Positions 1 to 8,996 of a stretch of DNA of 64,000 nt are shown piece by piece (the first letter of the stretch is position 1; every line of letters begins with the position of its first letter). The notes beneath the pieces were generated by a model, which was not told where the DNA came from, made no database searches, and was given only the letters and a program-made list of their open reading frames with translations. The translations under genes and the position numbers were made by a program. This stretch comes from Microbacterium sp. NIBRBAC000506063 (GTDB lineage Bacteria > Actinomycetota > Actinomycetes > Actinomycetales > Microbacteriaceae): NCBI RefSeq assembly GCF_017968845.1, contig NZ_CP072876.1:1488001-1552000 (forward strand). The letters run 5' to 3'.

Positions 1-1
1 G

Positions 2-73
2 ACCGTGCTCGCCGGTCCGGCTTCGAAGATCACGGCCGAGGATCTGCAGAAGGCGTACTTCGGCGCCGGGTGA
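2..73 (+). CDS. C-terminal end of a LivF-like branched-chain amino-acid ABC transporter ATPase (partial)
   Basis: Only the last 23 codons are inside the window, in frame from base 2 to the TGA at 71-73. The tail ends AEDLQKAYFG followed by AG and stop. The AY(L/F)G ending after an acidic helix is typical of the C-terminus of LivF-type ATPases of high-affinity branched-chain amino-acid or amide importers. No Walker motif is visible because the start lies upstream of the window, so the family call rests on this short tail alone. A hairpin follows 10 bases after the stop. Confidence 0.4.
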   Translation, partial: TVLAGPASKITAEDLQKAYFGAG

Positions 74-82
74 GTCACGGTA

Positions 83-127
83 GATGAGAGGGCTGCAGCG
101 GATCGTCACCGCTGCGGCCCTCTCGTC
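83..127 (+). terminator. Hairpin terminator after the LivF-like gene
   Basis: A 19-bp inverted repeat (83-101 and 109-127, with two G-T type mismatches) encloses a 7-base loop. It lies directly after the upstream stop codon and before the convergent SDR gene. There is no T-run, as is common in high-GC actinobacteria, so it may act in both directions. Confidence 0.6.
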
Positions 128-281
128 ATGGGGGTCCGGATGCGGCTAGCAGGCTCTGTCCGGATGGGTCATCGCCCAGAGTCGCACCCGTGCGCGATTC
201 TCGTGGAGAGGATCCTCGGAGCCACGGCGCAGCAGGAGCTCAGCTCGTGGATCTCGCGGCGATCCTCGGCCTCGGTCGTCG

Positions 282-1113
282 TCAGGCCCGATCCGGCATG
301 TTCGTCCAGCCGCGGCCCTCTGCCCTGCCGTACCAGCCGGAGGCCGCGAGCGTGCCGCCGTCGACGGGAATCGTGTGCCCGGTGATGAACGAGGCTTCGG
401 GGAGGCGAGGAAGGTCACGACGCCGGAGAAGTCCTCAGGTGTGCCGAAGCGGCCGGCCGGGAGCCAGGAGCGCAGCAGCGCCGGGTCGCGGCCGGCGAGC
501 ATGAGTTCGGCCGGGGTCTGCTCCGTATCGGCGAGATCGGGGGCGATCGCGTTGACGCGGATGCCGGAGGGGCCGAGCTCGACCGCGAGACTCTTGGTGA
601 ACGCCGAGACGCCGGCGTTGTAGGCGGAGTACACGGCGTTGCCCGGGATGCCCCGGTAGGCCTCCACCGTGGAGACGTTGACGATGCATCCGCTCTGCTG
701 CTCCAGCATCCAGGGCAGAAGCGCGCGGGTCACGGTGAACACGTGCCACAGGTTCAGCTCATGGAGACGTTGCCACTGCTCGGGCGGGCTCTTGGCGAAG
801 AAGGACTTCGCCGGCCGGAAGTCGCCGACGTTGTTGACCAGCACATCGACGCGTCCGTGCGCCCGTTCGATCTCGTCCGCGAGTGCGGTGACGGTGGCGT
901 CGTCGGTGATGTCGCCGATGACGGACGTGCAGAGGCCGCCTGCGGCGCCGATGTCGGATGCCGTGGCCGCCGCCGCGTCCGCGTCCACGTCCACGAGCAC
1001 GACATGAGCGCCGTCTGCCGCGAAACGACGGCTGATGCCGCCGCCGATGCCGAGGGCGCCCCCGTGACCACGACGACGCGGGGAGTGGGCGGTGAAGGGA
1101 CGACGCTGATCAT
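282..1113 (-). CDS. Short-chain dehydrogenase/reductase (SDR), mycofactocin-type or hydroxysteroid-like
   Basis: Classical SDR of about 277 residues once two lost bases are restored (near 1060 and 405). Near the N-terminus VVVVTG leads into the glycine-rich NAD(P) loop with GALGIGGGI. VDVLVNNVG follows, then the catalytic region IVNVSTVEAYRG with Y-SAY-NAG (Tyr and a K-to-N variation near the usual YxxxK), and the closing ITGHTIPVDGGT. The usual catalytic Lys appears to be Asn (YSAYNAG), which is odd and worth checking against the raw reads. It is transcribed divergently from the SDR-thiolase pair, and a KstR2-type operator lies 8 bases upstream of its ATG. Substrate unknown; probably a 3-hydroxyacyl-CoA or hydroxysteroid intermediate, by context. 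Confidence 0.75.
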
Positions 1114-1120
1114 GAAACAA

Positions 1121-1138
1121 ACCTAGCATTTGTTTGGT
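1121..1138. promoter_or_regulatory. KstR2-type operator O1
   Basis: ACCTAGCATTTGTTTGGT lies between the divergent SDR genes, immediately upstream of the minus-strand start. It aligns without gaps to seven other sites in the window (consensus MMCWARCRNTTGYTTGGT). It matches the published mycobacterial KstR2 motif, as I remember it (AnCAAGnnCTTGnT), with two mismatches. Binding by the local KstR2 is inferred. Confidence 0.7.
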
Positions 1139-1193
1139 AGTATGGACAGGCTCGTCGCACGTTGCTTGTGCGCGCAGATTCGGAGGAGACATC

Positions 1194-2011
1194 GTGAGTC
1201 TGGTTCTCGATTTCGCCGGCAAGGTGGTCGCCGTGACCGGCGGCGCGCGCGGCGTCGGCCGCGGCATCGCAGAGTCCTTCCTAGAAGCCGGCGCCGCCGT
1301 GGAGATCTGCGGCCGCAGCACACCGGAGGAGCTGCCCTCTCGGGGCGGTCGGAGCGCCGCCTTCACCGCCGTCGATGTGCGAGACGACACGCAGATCGAG
1401 GAATGGATCGCCGGTATCGTGCGCCGCCGCGGCCGCCTCGACGTGCTGGTCAACAACGTCGGCGGATCGCCGTTCGGCCGCTTCGAGACAGGATCCCCGC
1501 GCTACATCCGCGCCATCACCGAGCTGAACTTCCTCTCTGCGGCCGTCGCCTCCCGTGCCGCATACGAGGCGCTGCGTGCCACTGGCGGCTCCGTCGTCAA
1601 CATCACCTCCATCAGCGCGCGCCGTCCGAGCCCCGGCACAGCCGTGTACGGGGCCGCCAAGGCGGCGCTCGAGAGCCTCAGCCGGAGCCTCGCCGCCGAG
1701 TGGGCCCCGACGGTCCGCGTCAACGCGGTCAGCAGCGGCCTCGTCGCCACGGAGTCGGCGGTCGATCACTACGGCACTCCCGAACAGTACGCCGCGATCG
1801 CGCGCACCATCCCGCGCGGACGGCTCGCCGAGCCCGCGGACATCGGGCGGGTCTGCGTCATGCTCGCCTCTCCCCTGGCCGCGCACCTCACGGGAGCCGT
1901 CGTCCCCGTCGACGGCGGCGGCGAGTTGCCCGCCTTCCTGGCGCACACCCCCACGCAGACATCTTCGGCGCCGCCGAGCACACCGACCCTGAGCAAGGAG
2001 CACTCTCATGA
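1194..2011 (+). CDS. Short-chain dehydrogenase/reductase
   Basis: SDR of about 272 residues. The GTG start is chosen because GGAGGA lies 7 bases upstream and the protein then begins in the usual way, with VSLVLDFAGKVVAVTGG. Visible motifs are TGGARGVGRG (cofactor loop), VLVNNVGG, SVVNITS and YGAAKAALE (catalytic Tyr and Lys), and LTGAVVPVDGGGE near the end. One base is missing near 1931; restoring it gives a C-terminus ending EQGALS whose TGA overlaps the thiolase ATG (ATGA). It probably supplies a 3-ketoacyl-CoA to the coupled thiolase, which is inferred from the gene pair. First gene behind operator O1. Confidence 0.8.
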
Positions 2012-3227
2012 CCGAAGCAGTCATCGTTTCCGCGGCGCGATCGCCGATCGGTCGCGCGGGCAAGGGCAGCCTGAAGGACATGCGCGCCGACGATCTGGCC
2101 ACGCAGATGGTCCGGGCCGCCGTCGATGCCGTACCCGGGCTGGATCCGGCCGAGATCGTCGACCTCATGGTGGGCTGTGCGCAGCCGGCCGGCAGGCAGG
2201 GCTACAACATCGGGCGCATGATCGCCCTCCAGCTGGGCTGGGACACCGTGCCCGGCACGACCGTCCACCGCTACTGCTCCTCCTCACTGCAGACGACGCG
2301 CATGGCCTTCCATGCGATCAAGGCGGGCGAGGGCGACGTGTTCGTCTCCGCCGGTGTCGAGGCGATCTCGCAGTTCGGCTTCGGCAAGTCCGACGGCGGC
2401 GCCGACACCAAGCACCCTCGCTACGACGAGGCAGCCGCGCGCACCGCCCGTCACGCGCAGGATCCGGGTTACGTGTGGTCCGACCCGCGAGCACAAGGGG
2501 AACTGGCCGACATCTACATCTCGATGGGCGAGACCGCGGAGAACGTCGCCTCGCTGCGCGGCGTCTCCCGTCAGGTGCAGGACGAGTGGGCGGTTCTCAG
2601 TCAGAACCGTGCCGAGGCGGCGCGCGAGCGCGGCTTCTGGGAACGCGACATCACCCCGATCACCCTCGGCGACGGCACCGTCGTCCGCAGCGACGACGGG
2701 CCGCGTTCAGGAGTCACGCTGGAGGGCATCAGCGGGATGCAGCCGGTCTTCCGCCCGCACGGCACCGTGACTGCGGCGAACTGCTGCGCACTCAACGACG
2801 GCGCCGCGGCCCTCGTCATCATGAGCGACGTGCGCGCCGCCCAGCTCGGGCTCACGCCGCTCGCGCGGATCGTCTCCACCGGCGTCTCCGCGCTTTCCCC
2901 CGAGATCATGGGGCTGGGTCCCGTCTCCGCCGTCGAGAAGGCGCTCGCCCACGCCCGGATGTCGATCTCCGACATCGACATCCTCGAGCTCAACGAGGCC
3001 TTCGCCGCTCAGGTCGTCCCCTCGATCGACGACCTGGGCATCGACCCCGAGAAGGTCAACGTCAACGGCGGTGCGATCGCCCTGGGGCACCCCTACGGCA
3101 TGACGGGGCACGGATGACGACCACCGCGATCCACGCCCTGCAGGAGCGCGACGAGCAGTTCGCCGTCGAAACGATGTGCGTCGCGGGCGGTCAGGGCATG
3201 GCGCTCGTGCTCGAACGCCTGAGCTGA
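2008..3227 (+). CDS. Acetyl-CoA C-acyltransferase (thiolase)
   Basis: Thiolase of about 406 residues that cleaves a 3-ketoacyl-CoA with CoA. N-terminal SAARSPIGRAGKGSL is typical. The nucleophile Cys is in HRYCSSSLQT (about residue 92). NEAFAAQ carries the conserved Asn-Glu, and the C-terminal pair NVNGGAIALGHPYGMTG (His) and ETMCVAGGQGMA (second Cys) completes the active site. One G is lost in the G run near 3111, which artificially ends the frame before the second Cys. It is translationally coupled to the SDR. It differs clearly from the FadA6 orthologue at 19475 and resembles FadA3-type thiolases; its exact substrate is unknown. Confidence 0.85.
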
Positions 3228-3232
3228 GGTCG

Positions 3233-3286
3233 ACAGAGGAAGGGCCGGCATCCGATCGGGGGATCGGATGCCGGCCCTTCCTCTGT
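3233..3286. terminator. Very strong bidirectional terminator
   Basis: A perfect 25-bp stem (3233-3257 with 3262-3286) closes a GGGG loop, exactly between the convergent thiolase and fadD3 genes. It should terminate transcription from both sides. Confidence 0.85.
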
Positions 3287-3296
3287 GCGGGAGTGC

Positions 3297-4897
3297 TCAG
3301 CCCTCTGTGCGGAGCTCGGTCTTGAGGATCTTGCCGGTGGCATTGCGCGGGAAGTCCTCGACGAAGACGAACTCCCGAGGCACCTTGAAGCCGGCGAGGT
3401 GTCCACGGCAGAACGCGTCGAGCGCCGCGGCATCCGGCTTCGGCTCGGCGTTGTGCAGAAGCAGCACGAAGGCGCGACCCACGGTGCCCATCCGCTCGTC
3501 GGGAACGCCGATCACGGCGGACTCGTTGACGGCCGGATGCTTGCGCAGCACGTTCTCCACCTCCGCGGGTACACGTTGAAGCCGCCGACGATGAACATGT
3601 CTTTGAGGCGGTCGGTGATCTTCAGGCATCCGTGCTCGTCGAGCCGGCCGATGTCTCCGGTGCGGAACCATCCGTCCTCTGTGAAGACCGCACGCGTCGC
3701 CTCTTCGTCCTCGAAGTAGCCCAGCATGACATTGTCTCCGCGGAGGAGGATCTCACCGTCCTCATCGACGCCGACATCGCGGCCGTCGGGGCCGACCGTG
3801 CGGATCTCGATGCCGGAGACGGCCGGTCCGGTCGTCTCCGCGGCATGCTCAAGTGACTCGCCCGCCCGCGACAGGGTCGCCACGACGCATTCGGTGAGGC
3901 CGTAGGCCTGGGCGACGGTCTGGAAGCCCAGGGTGCCCACCATGTCGTGGAACAGCGTCGCCGGCGCCGCCGTGGCGCCCGCGATCGCGAAGCGCAGCGA
4001 GGAGAGATCGTAGTCCGCCAGGCGCGGATGATCCAGCATCGACGTGAAGATCGTCGGCACGCCCGGCAGCACGGTGATGCGCTCGCGCTGGACGAGCTCG
4101 AGCAGACGGGTGGTGTCGAAGACCTCGACGGGATAGATCGTGGTGCCCGACAGCAGCGAGGTGATGAGGCCCGCCTTGTAGCCGAAGCCGTGGAAGAAGG
4201 GGTTCACGATCGCGTAGCGGTCGTGAACAGAGAGCTCGGCGCCCCGACTCCACGCCCGGGCCACGCCGATCGACTGGCGGTGTGCGCTCATGACCCCTTT
4301 GGGCACGCCCGTGGTGCCGGAGGTGAAGAGGATGTCCATGATGTCGTCCGGCCCCACCGCAACGATGGCCGCGTCGAGTTGTGCGGAGGGGACGGCCGAG
4401 CCCGAGGCGAGGAAGTCGTCCCAGGAGAGGATCGCGGCATCCGATGTCTCCTCGAGGGCGACGAGGAGGCGCAGGTGGGGAAGGCCGGGGCAGGCGCCGC
4501 CGTCGGATCCGAGCTCTGCGGCGGCCTCACGCAGCGCTTTCGCATAGGACTTGCCGAGGAAGCCTTCGGCCATGACGACCGCCGATGCGCGGGACCGGGC
4601 CAGGATCGCCGCCGCCTCGTGGCCGGTGTAGCGGGTGTTGAGCGGGATCACCGCTGCGCCGATCGACTGCGCGCCCAGCATCGCGAGGATGAATTCCAGA
4701 CGGTTGGGCACCCACACCGCCACGCGGTCGCCGTGACGGACGCCTTGGGCGAGATAGGAGCGGGCGACGTCCTTGACCCGCTCATGCAGCTCCGCGTAGC
4801 TCACGACCTCGTCGCCTTCGACGACGGCCGGATGCGTGCCGAGTGCCGCCATCTCGCCGAGCATTGCGGGAATCGTCGTCGCAGATGATGCCGTCAT
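3297..4897 (-). CDS. fadD3: HIP-CoA synthetase FadD3 (acyl-CoA ligase for the steroid C/D-ring propionate)
   Basis: ANL-superfamily ligase of about 533 residues. FadD3 activates HIP with ATP and CoA, the entry step of C/D-ring degradation. The P-loop region reads ILFTSGTTGVPKGVM, followed by AHRQSIGVARAW and FFHGFGYKAG, which are strongly FadD3-like, then AYGLTE, GWFRTGDIG and RLKDMFIVGGFNVYPAEVE. The catalytic Lys is in NATGKILKTEL. One C is missing in the C run near 3572, splitting the C-terminal lid domain from the body. The ATG at 4897 is preferred because GAAAGGA precedes it; a longer in-frame start at 4918 exists. It diverges from kstR2 across operator O2. Confidence 0.9.
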
Positions 4898-4969
4898 GGC
4901 GATCCTTTCCACTATCATGCGTACACTCCGACATTCTGGTGTGCATCGGCCCGGGATAGGGCAGACTTG

Positions 4970-4987
4970 AACAAACGCTTGTCATTA
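4970..4987. promoter_or_regulatory. KstR2-type operator O2
   Basis: AACAAACGCTTGTCATTA lies between fadD3 and kstR2, 26 bases before the kstR2 start. The first 13 bases are a near-palindrome (AACAAAC/GCTTGT) that fits the remembered KstR2 consensus with two mismatches. The position implies autoregulation and control of fadD3. Confidence 0.7.
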
Positions 4988-5012
4988 CAGAATTCCACGT
5001 AAGGGAGAACCC

Positions 5013-5624
5013 ATGGCAGCCAGTCCGCGAGTCGGAAGCCAGGAGCAGACCTCCGAACGACGAGAGCAGATCCTCGGGATCGCCGCGCATCTCATCGCCC
5101 GCCGGGGCTATTCGGCGACCACCGTACGCGATATCGCGGATGAGGCCGGTATCCTCTCGGGCAGTCTGTACCATCACTTCGCCTCCAAGGAGGCGATCCT
5201 GCAGGAGATCCTGCGCAGCTTCATGACGGGGCTGCTCGAGCGATTCGAGGAGATCGTCGCCGAGGACGGCACGCCGCGCGTCGTGCTCGACAAGCTCGTC
5301 GCCCACGCCTTCACGACGATCGAGAGCCAGCCCGATGCTGTCGGGCTCTATCAGAACGAGCTGGCGTACCTCGCCAAGCAGCCGGGATTCGAGTTCGTGC
5401 AGGAGCACAGCCTCCGCATCGAGGAGATCTGGCTCGGTCAGCTGCAGGAGGGGCAGCGCGTCGGCGTCTTCCGGGACAGCCTCGACGCGGGCATCATGTA
5501 CCGTTTCATCCGCGACGCCGTCTGGTCCTCGGTCGGCTGGTACCGACCGGGCCGGGGACACACCGCCGAGAGCCTCACCGAGAACTTCCTCGAACTGCTC
5601 CACCAGGGTCTCCTCGCGGACTGA
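5013..5624 (+). CDS. kstR2: KstR2, TetR-family repressor of HIP catabolism
   Basis: Intact 203-residue TetR regulator. The N-terminal helix-turn-helix (about residues 20-65) includes GYSATTVRDIADEAG and ILSGSLYHHFASKEA, nearly identical to the KstR2 signature. The C-terminal part shares MYRFIRDAVWSSVGWYRPG with KstR2, which distinguishes it from the many other TetR proteins of steroid degraders. In mycobacteria KstR2 is released by HIP-CoA, the FadD3 product, and the gene is divergent from fadD3 here. Start supported by AAGGGAGA 7-14 bases upstream. Likely to bind the eight operators of the region and to repress itself. Confidence 0.92.
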   Translation: MAASPRVGSQEQTSERREQILGIAAHLIARRGYSATTVRDIADEAGILSGSLYHHFASKEAILQEILRSFMTGLLERFEEIVAEDGTPRVVLDKLVAHAFTTIESQPDAVGLYQNELAYLAKQPGFEFVQEHSLRIEEIWLGQLQEGQRVGVFRDSLDAGIMYRFIRDAVWSSVGWYRPGRGHTAESLTENFLELLHQGLLAD

Positions 5625-5638
5625 GCGGCAGCTCCGCG

Positions 5639-6391
5639 TCACTCCGCGACTTCGCGAGCGCGGGTGGCCCGGGGATCCAGCACATCGCGGATGAGGCGCA
5701 GTTCCTCGGCATCCGGGATCCGCGTCGCGGGCACGCCCTCGGCGTCCACGGCGAAGCCCGTGCTGTCGATCACCGTCTGCGGATCCACACCGGGGTGGAT
5801 CGAGCGCAGCACCGCGCGGCCGTCGTCGCCGAAGCCGAAGACCGCGAGGTTCGTCACGATCACGCCGAGGTGATGGTGCGTCAGGCCGGCCTCGCGAGCG
5901 CGATCATTGCCGACACCGGAGACCATGTCGACCTTCTCGACGAAGATGCGGGTGCTGTGTCGGGAGATCCAGTAGTCGACGCGGTGGTTGGCGGTGTTGC
6001 CCGGGGCGCCGCGCACGCCGATGAGCTGTCGCTTCGGATGGTCCCAGTCGCCGATGAGCGAGATGTTCTGATTGCCGTAACGATCGATCTGGCTCGCGCC
6101 CATCATGCTCTGGCGGCGTCCGGTCGCGAGGATCTCGAAGATGCGGCGGAACGGCGCCCAGCCCTCGATGACGGAGTCCTCCGTCTCCGGCGCGCCGGGC
6201 GTCGGCGGCCCGCTGAGGAAGAACGCCTCGCCGTTGCTGAGCACGATGTCAGGGGCAGTGGTGAGCTTGGCCAGGCGCGCGCCGAGGGTCGGAATGATCC
6301 CGACGGCGTGGGCCAGGATCTCGCCGGACTCGCGATAGGTGTCCGCACAGGCCGCGATGCAGATCTCGGCGAGCGTTGCGTCGGTGGTCAT
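5639..6391 (-). CDS. ipdB: IpdB, beta subunit of the COCHEA-CoA ring hydrolase (copy 1)
   Basis: Intact 250-residue CoA-transferase-family beta subunit. IpdAB hydrolyses the last steroid ring (ring C) of COCHEA-CoA. Characteristic segments are GASQIDRYGNQNISLIG (about residues 95-111), GVRGAPGNTANH, YWISRHSTRIFVEKVDM, VTNLAVFGFGDDG and the end LIRDVLDPRATRARE. These resemble mycobacterial IpdB more closely than the second copy does in the GVRG(A/S)PGNT segment. It overlaps ipdA by ATGA and its 3' end is convergent with kstR2. Confidence 0.88.
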   Translation of the reverse strand: MTTDATLAEICIAACADTYRESGEILAHAVGIIPTLGARLAKLTTAPDIVLSNGEAFFLSGPPTPGAPETEDSVIEGWAPFRRIFEILATGRRQSMMGASQIDRYGNQNISLIGDWDHPKRQLIGVRGAPGNTANHRVDYWISRHSTRIFVEKVDMVSGVGNDRAREAGLTHHHLGVIVTNLAVFGFGDDGRAVLRSIHPGVDPQTVIDSTGFAVDAEGVPATRIPDAEELRLIRDVLDPRATRAREVAE

Positions 6392-7253
6392 GCTGCTCCT
6401 TGCGTGGCGTGGAAGGCGGTGACGGCGGCGTGATAGCCGGCTTCGTCGGTCTGGAGGAAGGTGCGCTCGAACTCCGCCCAGGCGTCGGGGTCTTTCGCCG
6501 CCGTCGCGTAGTGGCGCTGGAAGGTCTCGTCGCGGCCGTAGTCGGGCTCGCAGGTGGTGAAGTGGGCGCCGTGCGGTGACTCGACGACGCCCGAGACGAA
6601 CATGCGGCTGAACAGCAGCGTGTGGAAGCTGCCCTCCTCGAGCAGATCGGATGTCGGAACCACCTTCTCCGCGGAGACGATCGTGCGCTGTGCGGCCATC
6701 GCCAAGAGGTCGTCGAAGTACGGGTCCGGGCCCAGGTACTGCGCGTTGCCCTTGGCATCGGCGCGGTTGACGTGCACGAGCGCGACGTCGAGGTTCAGCG
6801 CCGGCATCGCCACGTACTCCTCGTCGGAGTACGGGGACTTCACGGTGCGAAGGTGCGGATTGGCGGGGAGCACATCCGAGCCGAGTCCTGCACGGATCGG
6901 CAGGAAGTCCAGGCGCGCACCCGCGGCACGGAGGCCGGCGACGTACATTCCCTCGTCGTACTCCTCGATCTGCAGCGCGCCGCGCTCGCGTGCCTGTGTG
7001 AACAGCGGGTCGAGCGGAATCGAGTCGAGAGTGACGAAGCCGTACACGAGCTTGCGGATCTTCCCCGCCGCGGCGAGGAGGCCGGCATCGGGCCGCCGAA
7101 GGTGACGACGGTGAGATCGGTGAGGTCGCTGCGCAGGATCGCGCGGACCAGCGACATCGGCTTGCGGCGTGAACCCCATCCGCCGATCCCGATCGTCATC
7201 CCGCTCTCGAGCGAGGCCACGGCCTCGTCGATGCTCCATCGCTTGTCTGACAT
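6388..7253 (-). CDS. ipdA: IpdA, alpha subunit of the COCHEA-CoA ring hydrolase (copy 1)
   Basis: About 288 residues after restoring one C lost near 7090. It begins MSDKRWSIDEAVASL, then SGMTIGIGGWGSRRKPMSL, close to IpdA. Further segments are YGFVTLDSIPLDP, the acidic EYDEGM segment, MPALNLDVALVHVN, YFDDLLAMAAQRTIVSAE, and the IpdA-typical GAHFTTCEPDYGRDE and FQRHYA. Forms a heteromer with the overlapping IpdB. The ATG has AAGGAG upstream. It is transcribed from the divergent promoter that carries operator O3. Confidence 0.88.
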
Positions 7254-7302
7254 TCGTGCTCCTTCTCGCGACACTGCGGCACACTGCATTCTGCGCGACT
7301 AA

Positions 7303-7320
7303 ACCTAGCGCTTGTTTGGG
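7303..7320. promoter_or_regulatory. KstR2-type operator O3
   Basis: ACCTAGCGCTTGTTTGGG lies between ipdA copy 1 and the SDR of the flavin-monooxygenase operon. Its first 14 bases fit the remembered KstR2 motif with one mismatch, the joint best match in the window. It would place the monooxygenase operon under the same control as ipdAB. Confidence 0.7.
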
Positions 7321-7365
7321 AACCAGGTTACCATGGCGTCAGACGCCGTTGTCGAGGAGGAACGA

Positions 7366-8086
7366 ATGACTCGGATTGCACAGACCGCACATGTGATCGT
7401 CACCGGAGGCTCCAGCGGGATCGGCGCCGCGGTCGTGGACCTCCTGCGCGAGCGCGGCAACCTCGTGACGGTGTTCGATCTCCAGCCCAGCGATCGTGAG
7501 GGAGTCATGACGGAAATCGTCGATGTGCGCGATGAGAGCGCCGTCGATGCCGCGGCCCGGCGCGCTTTCGACCGCGCGCCGGTCAGCGGAGTCGTCGCGA
7601 GTCACGGCATCCGCGGCACGTTCGTCCCGGCGCTGGAGATGGAGCTGGATGCGCTGCGACGACAGTTCGACATCCACGTCGTGGGGCCCTCGCGGTGACC
7701 CGCGCCGTTGTCGGAAGGCTCGGCGGTGCGCCTGGATCGATAGTGCTGCTCTCGTCGACGACGGCCTATCGGGCTGGGCGAACCAGACCGACTACGGGCC
7801 GGCCAAGGCCGCCGAACGCCAGCTCATGGAGAACCTCGCGATCGAGTGGGCACCGTTGGGTGTGCGCGTGAACGCCGTCGCCCCCGGGCACACGCTCACT
7901 CCGATGGTCGAGGACATGCGACAGCGCGGATACGACCTGAGCGCCGCGGAACAGCGCACTCCCCTTGGGAGGCTCGCCGAACCGCGTGAGATCGCCGAGG
8001 CGATCGTCTGGCTCCTGGCGGAGGCGACCCATGTTACTGGGCAGTGCCTTCCCGTCGACGGTGGATGGACGGTGGTCGGGAAGTGA
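7366..8086 (+). CDS. Short-chain dehydrogenase/reductase (first gene of monooxygenase operon)
   Basis: SDR of about 240 residues after restoring two G bases (near 7685 and 7770). VIVTGGSSGIGAAV is the NAD(P) loop, VVASHG replaces the usual NNAG, SIVLLSSTTAYRG with YGPAKAAE carries Ser, Tyr and Lys, and TGQCLPVDGGW closes the fold. Rather short for the class, with the N-terminal Rossmann half compact. Start at 7366 has GAGGAGG 5 bases upstream. It heads an operon SDR, aldo-keto reductase, LLM monooxygenase, flavin reductase, each overlapping or nearly so, behind operator O3. The oxidised alcohol is unknown. Confidence 0.75.
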
Positions 8087-8965
8087 TCGCGCAGCGCTCG
8101 CTCGGGACGTGTTCGTGTCGGCCATCGGGATGGGGCGATGACGCTCACGCAGACCCTCGACGCCGATCGCGCCCGCGGCGTGCACGCGGTGCAGGCGGCA
8201 TTGGATGCCGGTGTCACGCTCTTCGACACGGCTGACAGCTATGGGCCGACGAGCGAGATGGGCGTGAACGAACAGGCGCTCGTCGCAGCGCTGCGCACGC
8301 GGCCCGAGGCTCTTGCGCGCGTGATCATCGCCACCAAGGGTGGGCACACCCGCGGGCCGCACGCCACCTGGTGGATCGACGGAAGCCCCGAGCACCTGGC
8401 ACAGGCGGCACGGAACTCTCTACGCCGAATCGGGCTCGAGGCGCTGCCGCTCTATCAGCACCATCGACCCGACCCGCGCGTGCCCTACGCCGACTCGATG
8501 GGTGCGCTGCGCCAACTCGTCGAGGAGGGCATCGCCTTGCGCATCGGCGTCTCGAACGTCGACGAGACTCTGCTTCGGATCGCGATCGACGTCCTCGGCG
8601 ACGCGCTGGTGAGCGTGCAGAACGAGTACTCGCCGCTCGAGCGCTCCAGCGATCCGGTCCTGCGCATGTGCGAGGAACACGGGCTCGCCTTCCTCGCCTG
8701 GGGTCCGTTCGGCGGCATGCGGGCGGCGAAGGGGCTCGGCGAGGCGGCGCCGGTGTTCGCCCGGGTCGCCGAACGCCATGGCGTGAGCGTTCAGCGGGTC
8801 GCTCTGGCCTGGCTCCTCTCGCTCTCGCCGCGCATGATCGCGTTACCGGGCGCGAGCCGCCCGGAGAGCGTGCGCGACTCGGCCCAGGCGACGGCGCTCG
8901 CGCTAGACGAAGGCGATCTCGTGGAGCTCGCCGAATCATCCTTCGCTCGGGGCGGAGACCGATGA
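8083..8965 (+). CDS. Aldo/keto reductase
   Basis: About 294 residues. After two lost G bases near the start are restored (about 8104 and 8134), the N-terminus reads DVFVSAIGMGAMTLTQTL, normal for an AKR. The catalytic Asp and Tyr are in LFDTADSYGP and Lys in IIATKGGH. LYQHHRPDPRVPYADS gives His, and RIGVSNVDE, VQNEYSPLER, LAWGPFGG and ALPGASRPE are the familiar AKR segments; the last binds NADPH. The GTG start overlaps the SDR stop (GTGA). A dehydrogenase/reductase pair with the downstream flavin monooxygenase suggests ketone/alcohol interconversion of its substrate or product; this is inference. Confidence 0.8.
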
Positions 8966-8996
8966 TGACACACCAGCGAACGAGGAGAAGAGGATC

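Noticed and set aside
1134..3227. A single 697-codon open frame covering the SDR and thiolase genes
   Set aside because: It only joins the first part of the SDR to out-of-frame thiolase sequence and the last 40 codons of the thiolase; the motifs show two genes with one lost base each.
3233..3286. The 25-bp inverted repeat as the end of a transposable element
   Set aside because: Its arms are separated by only 4 bases and it lies exactly between convergent stops, which fits a terminator.
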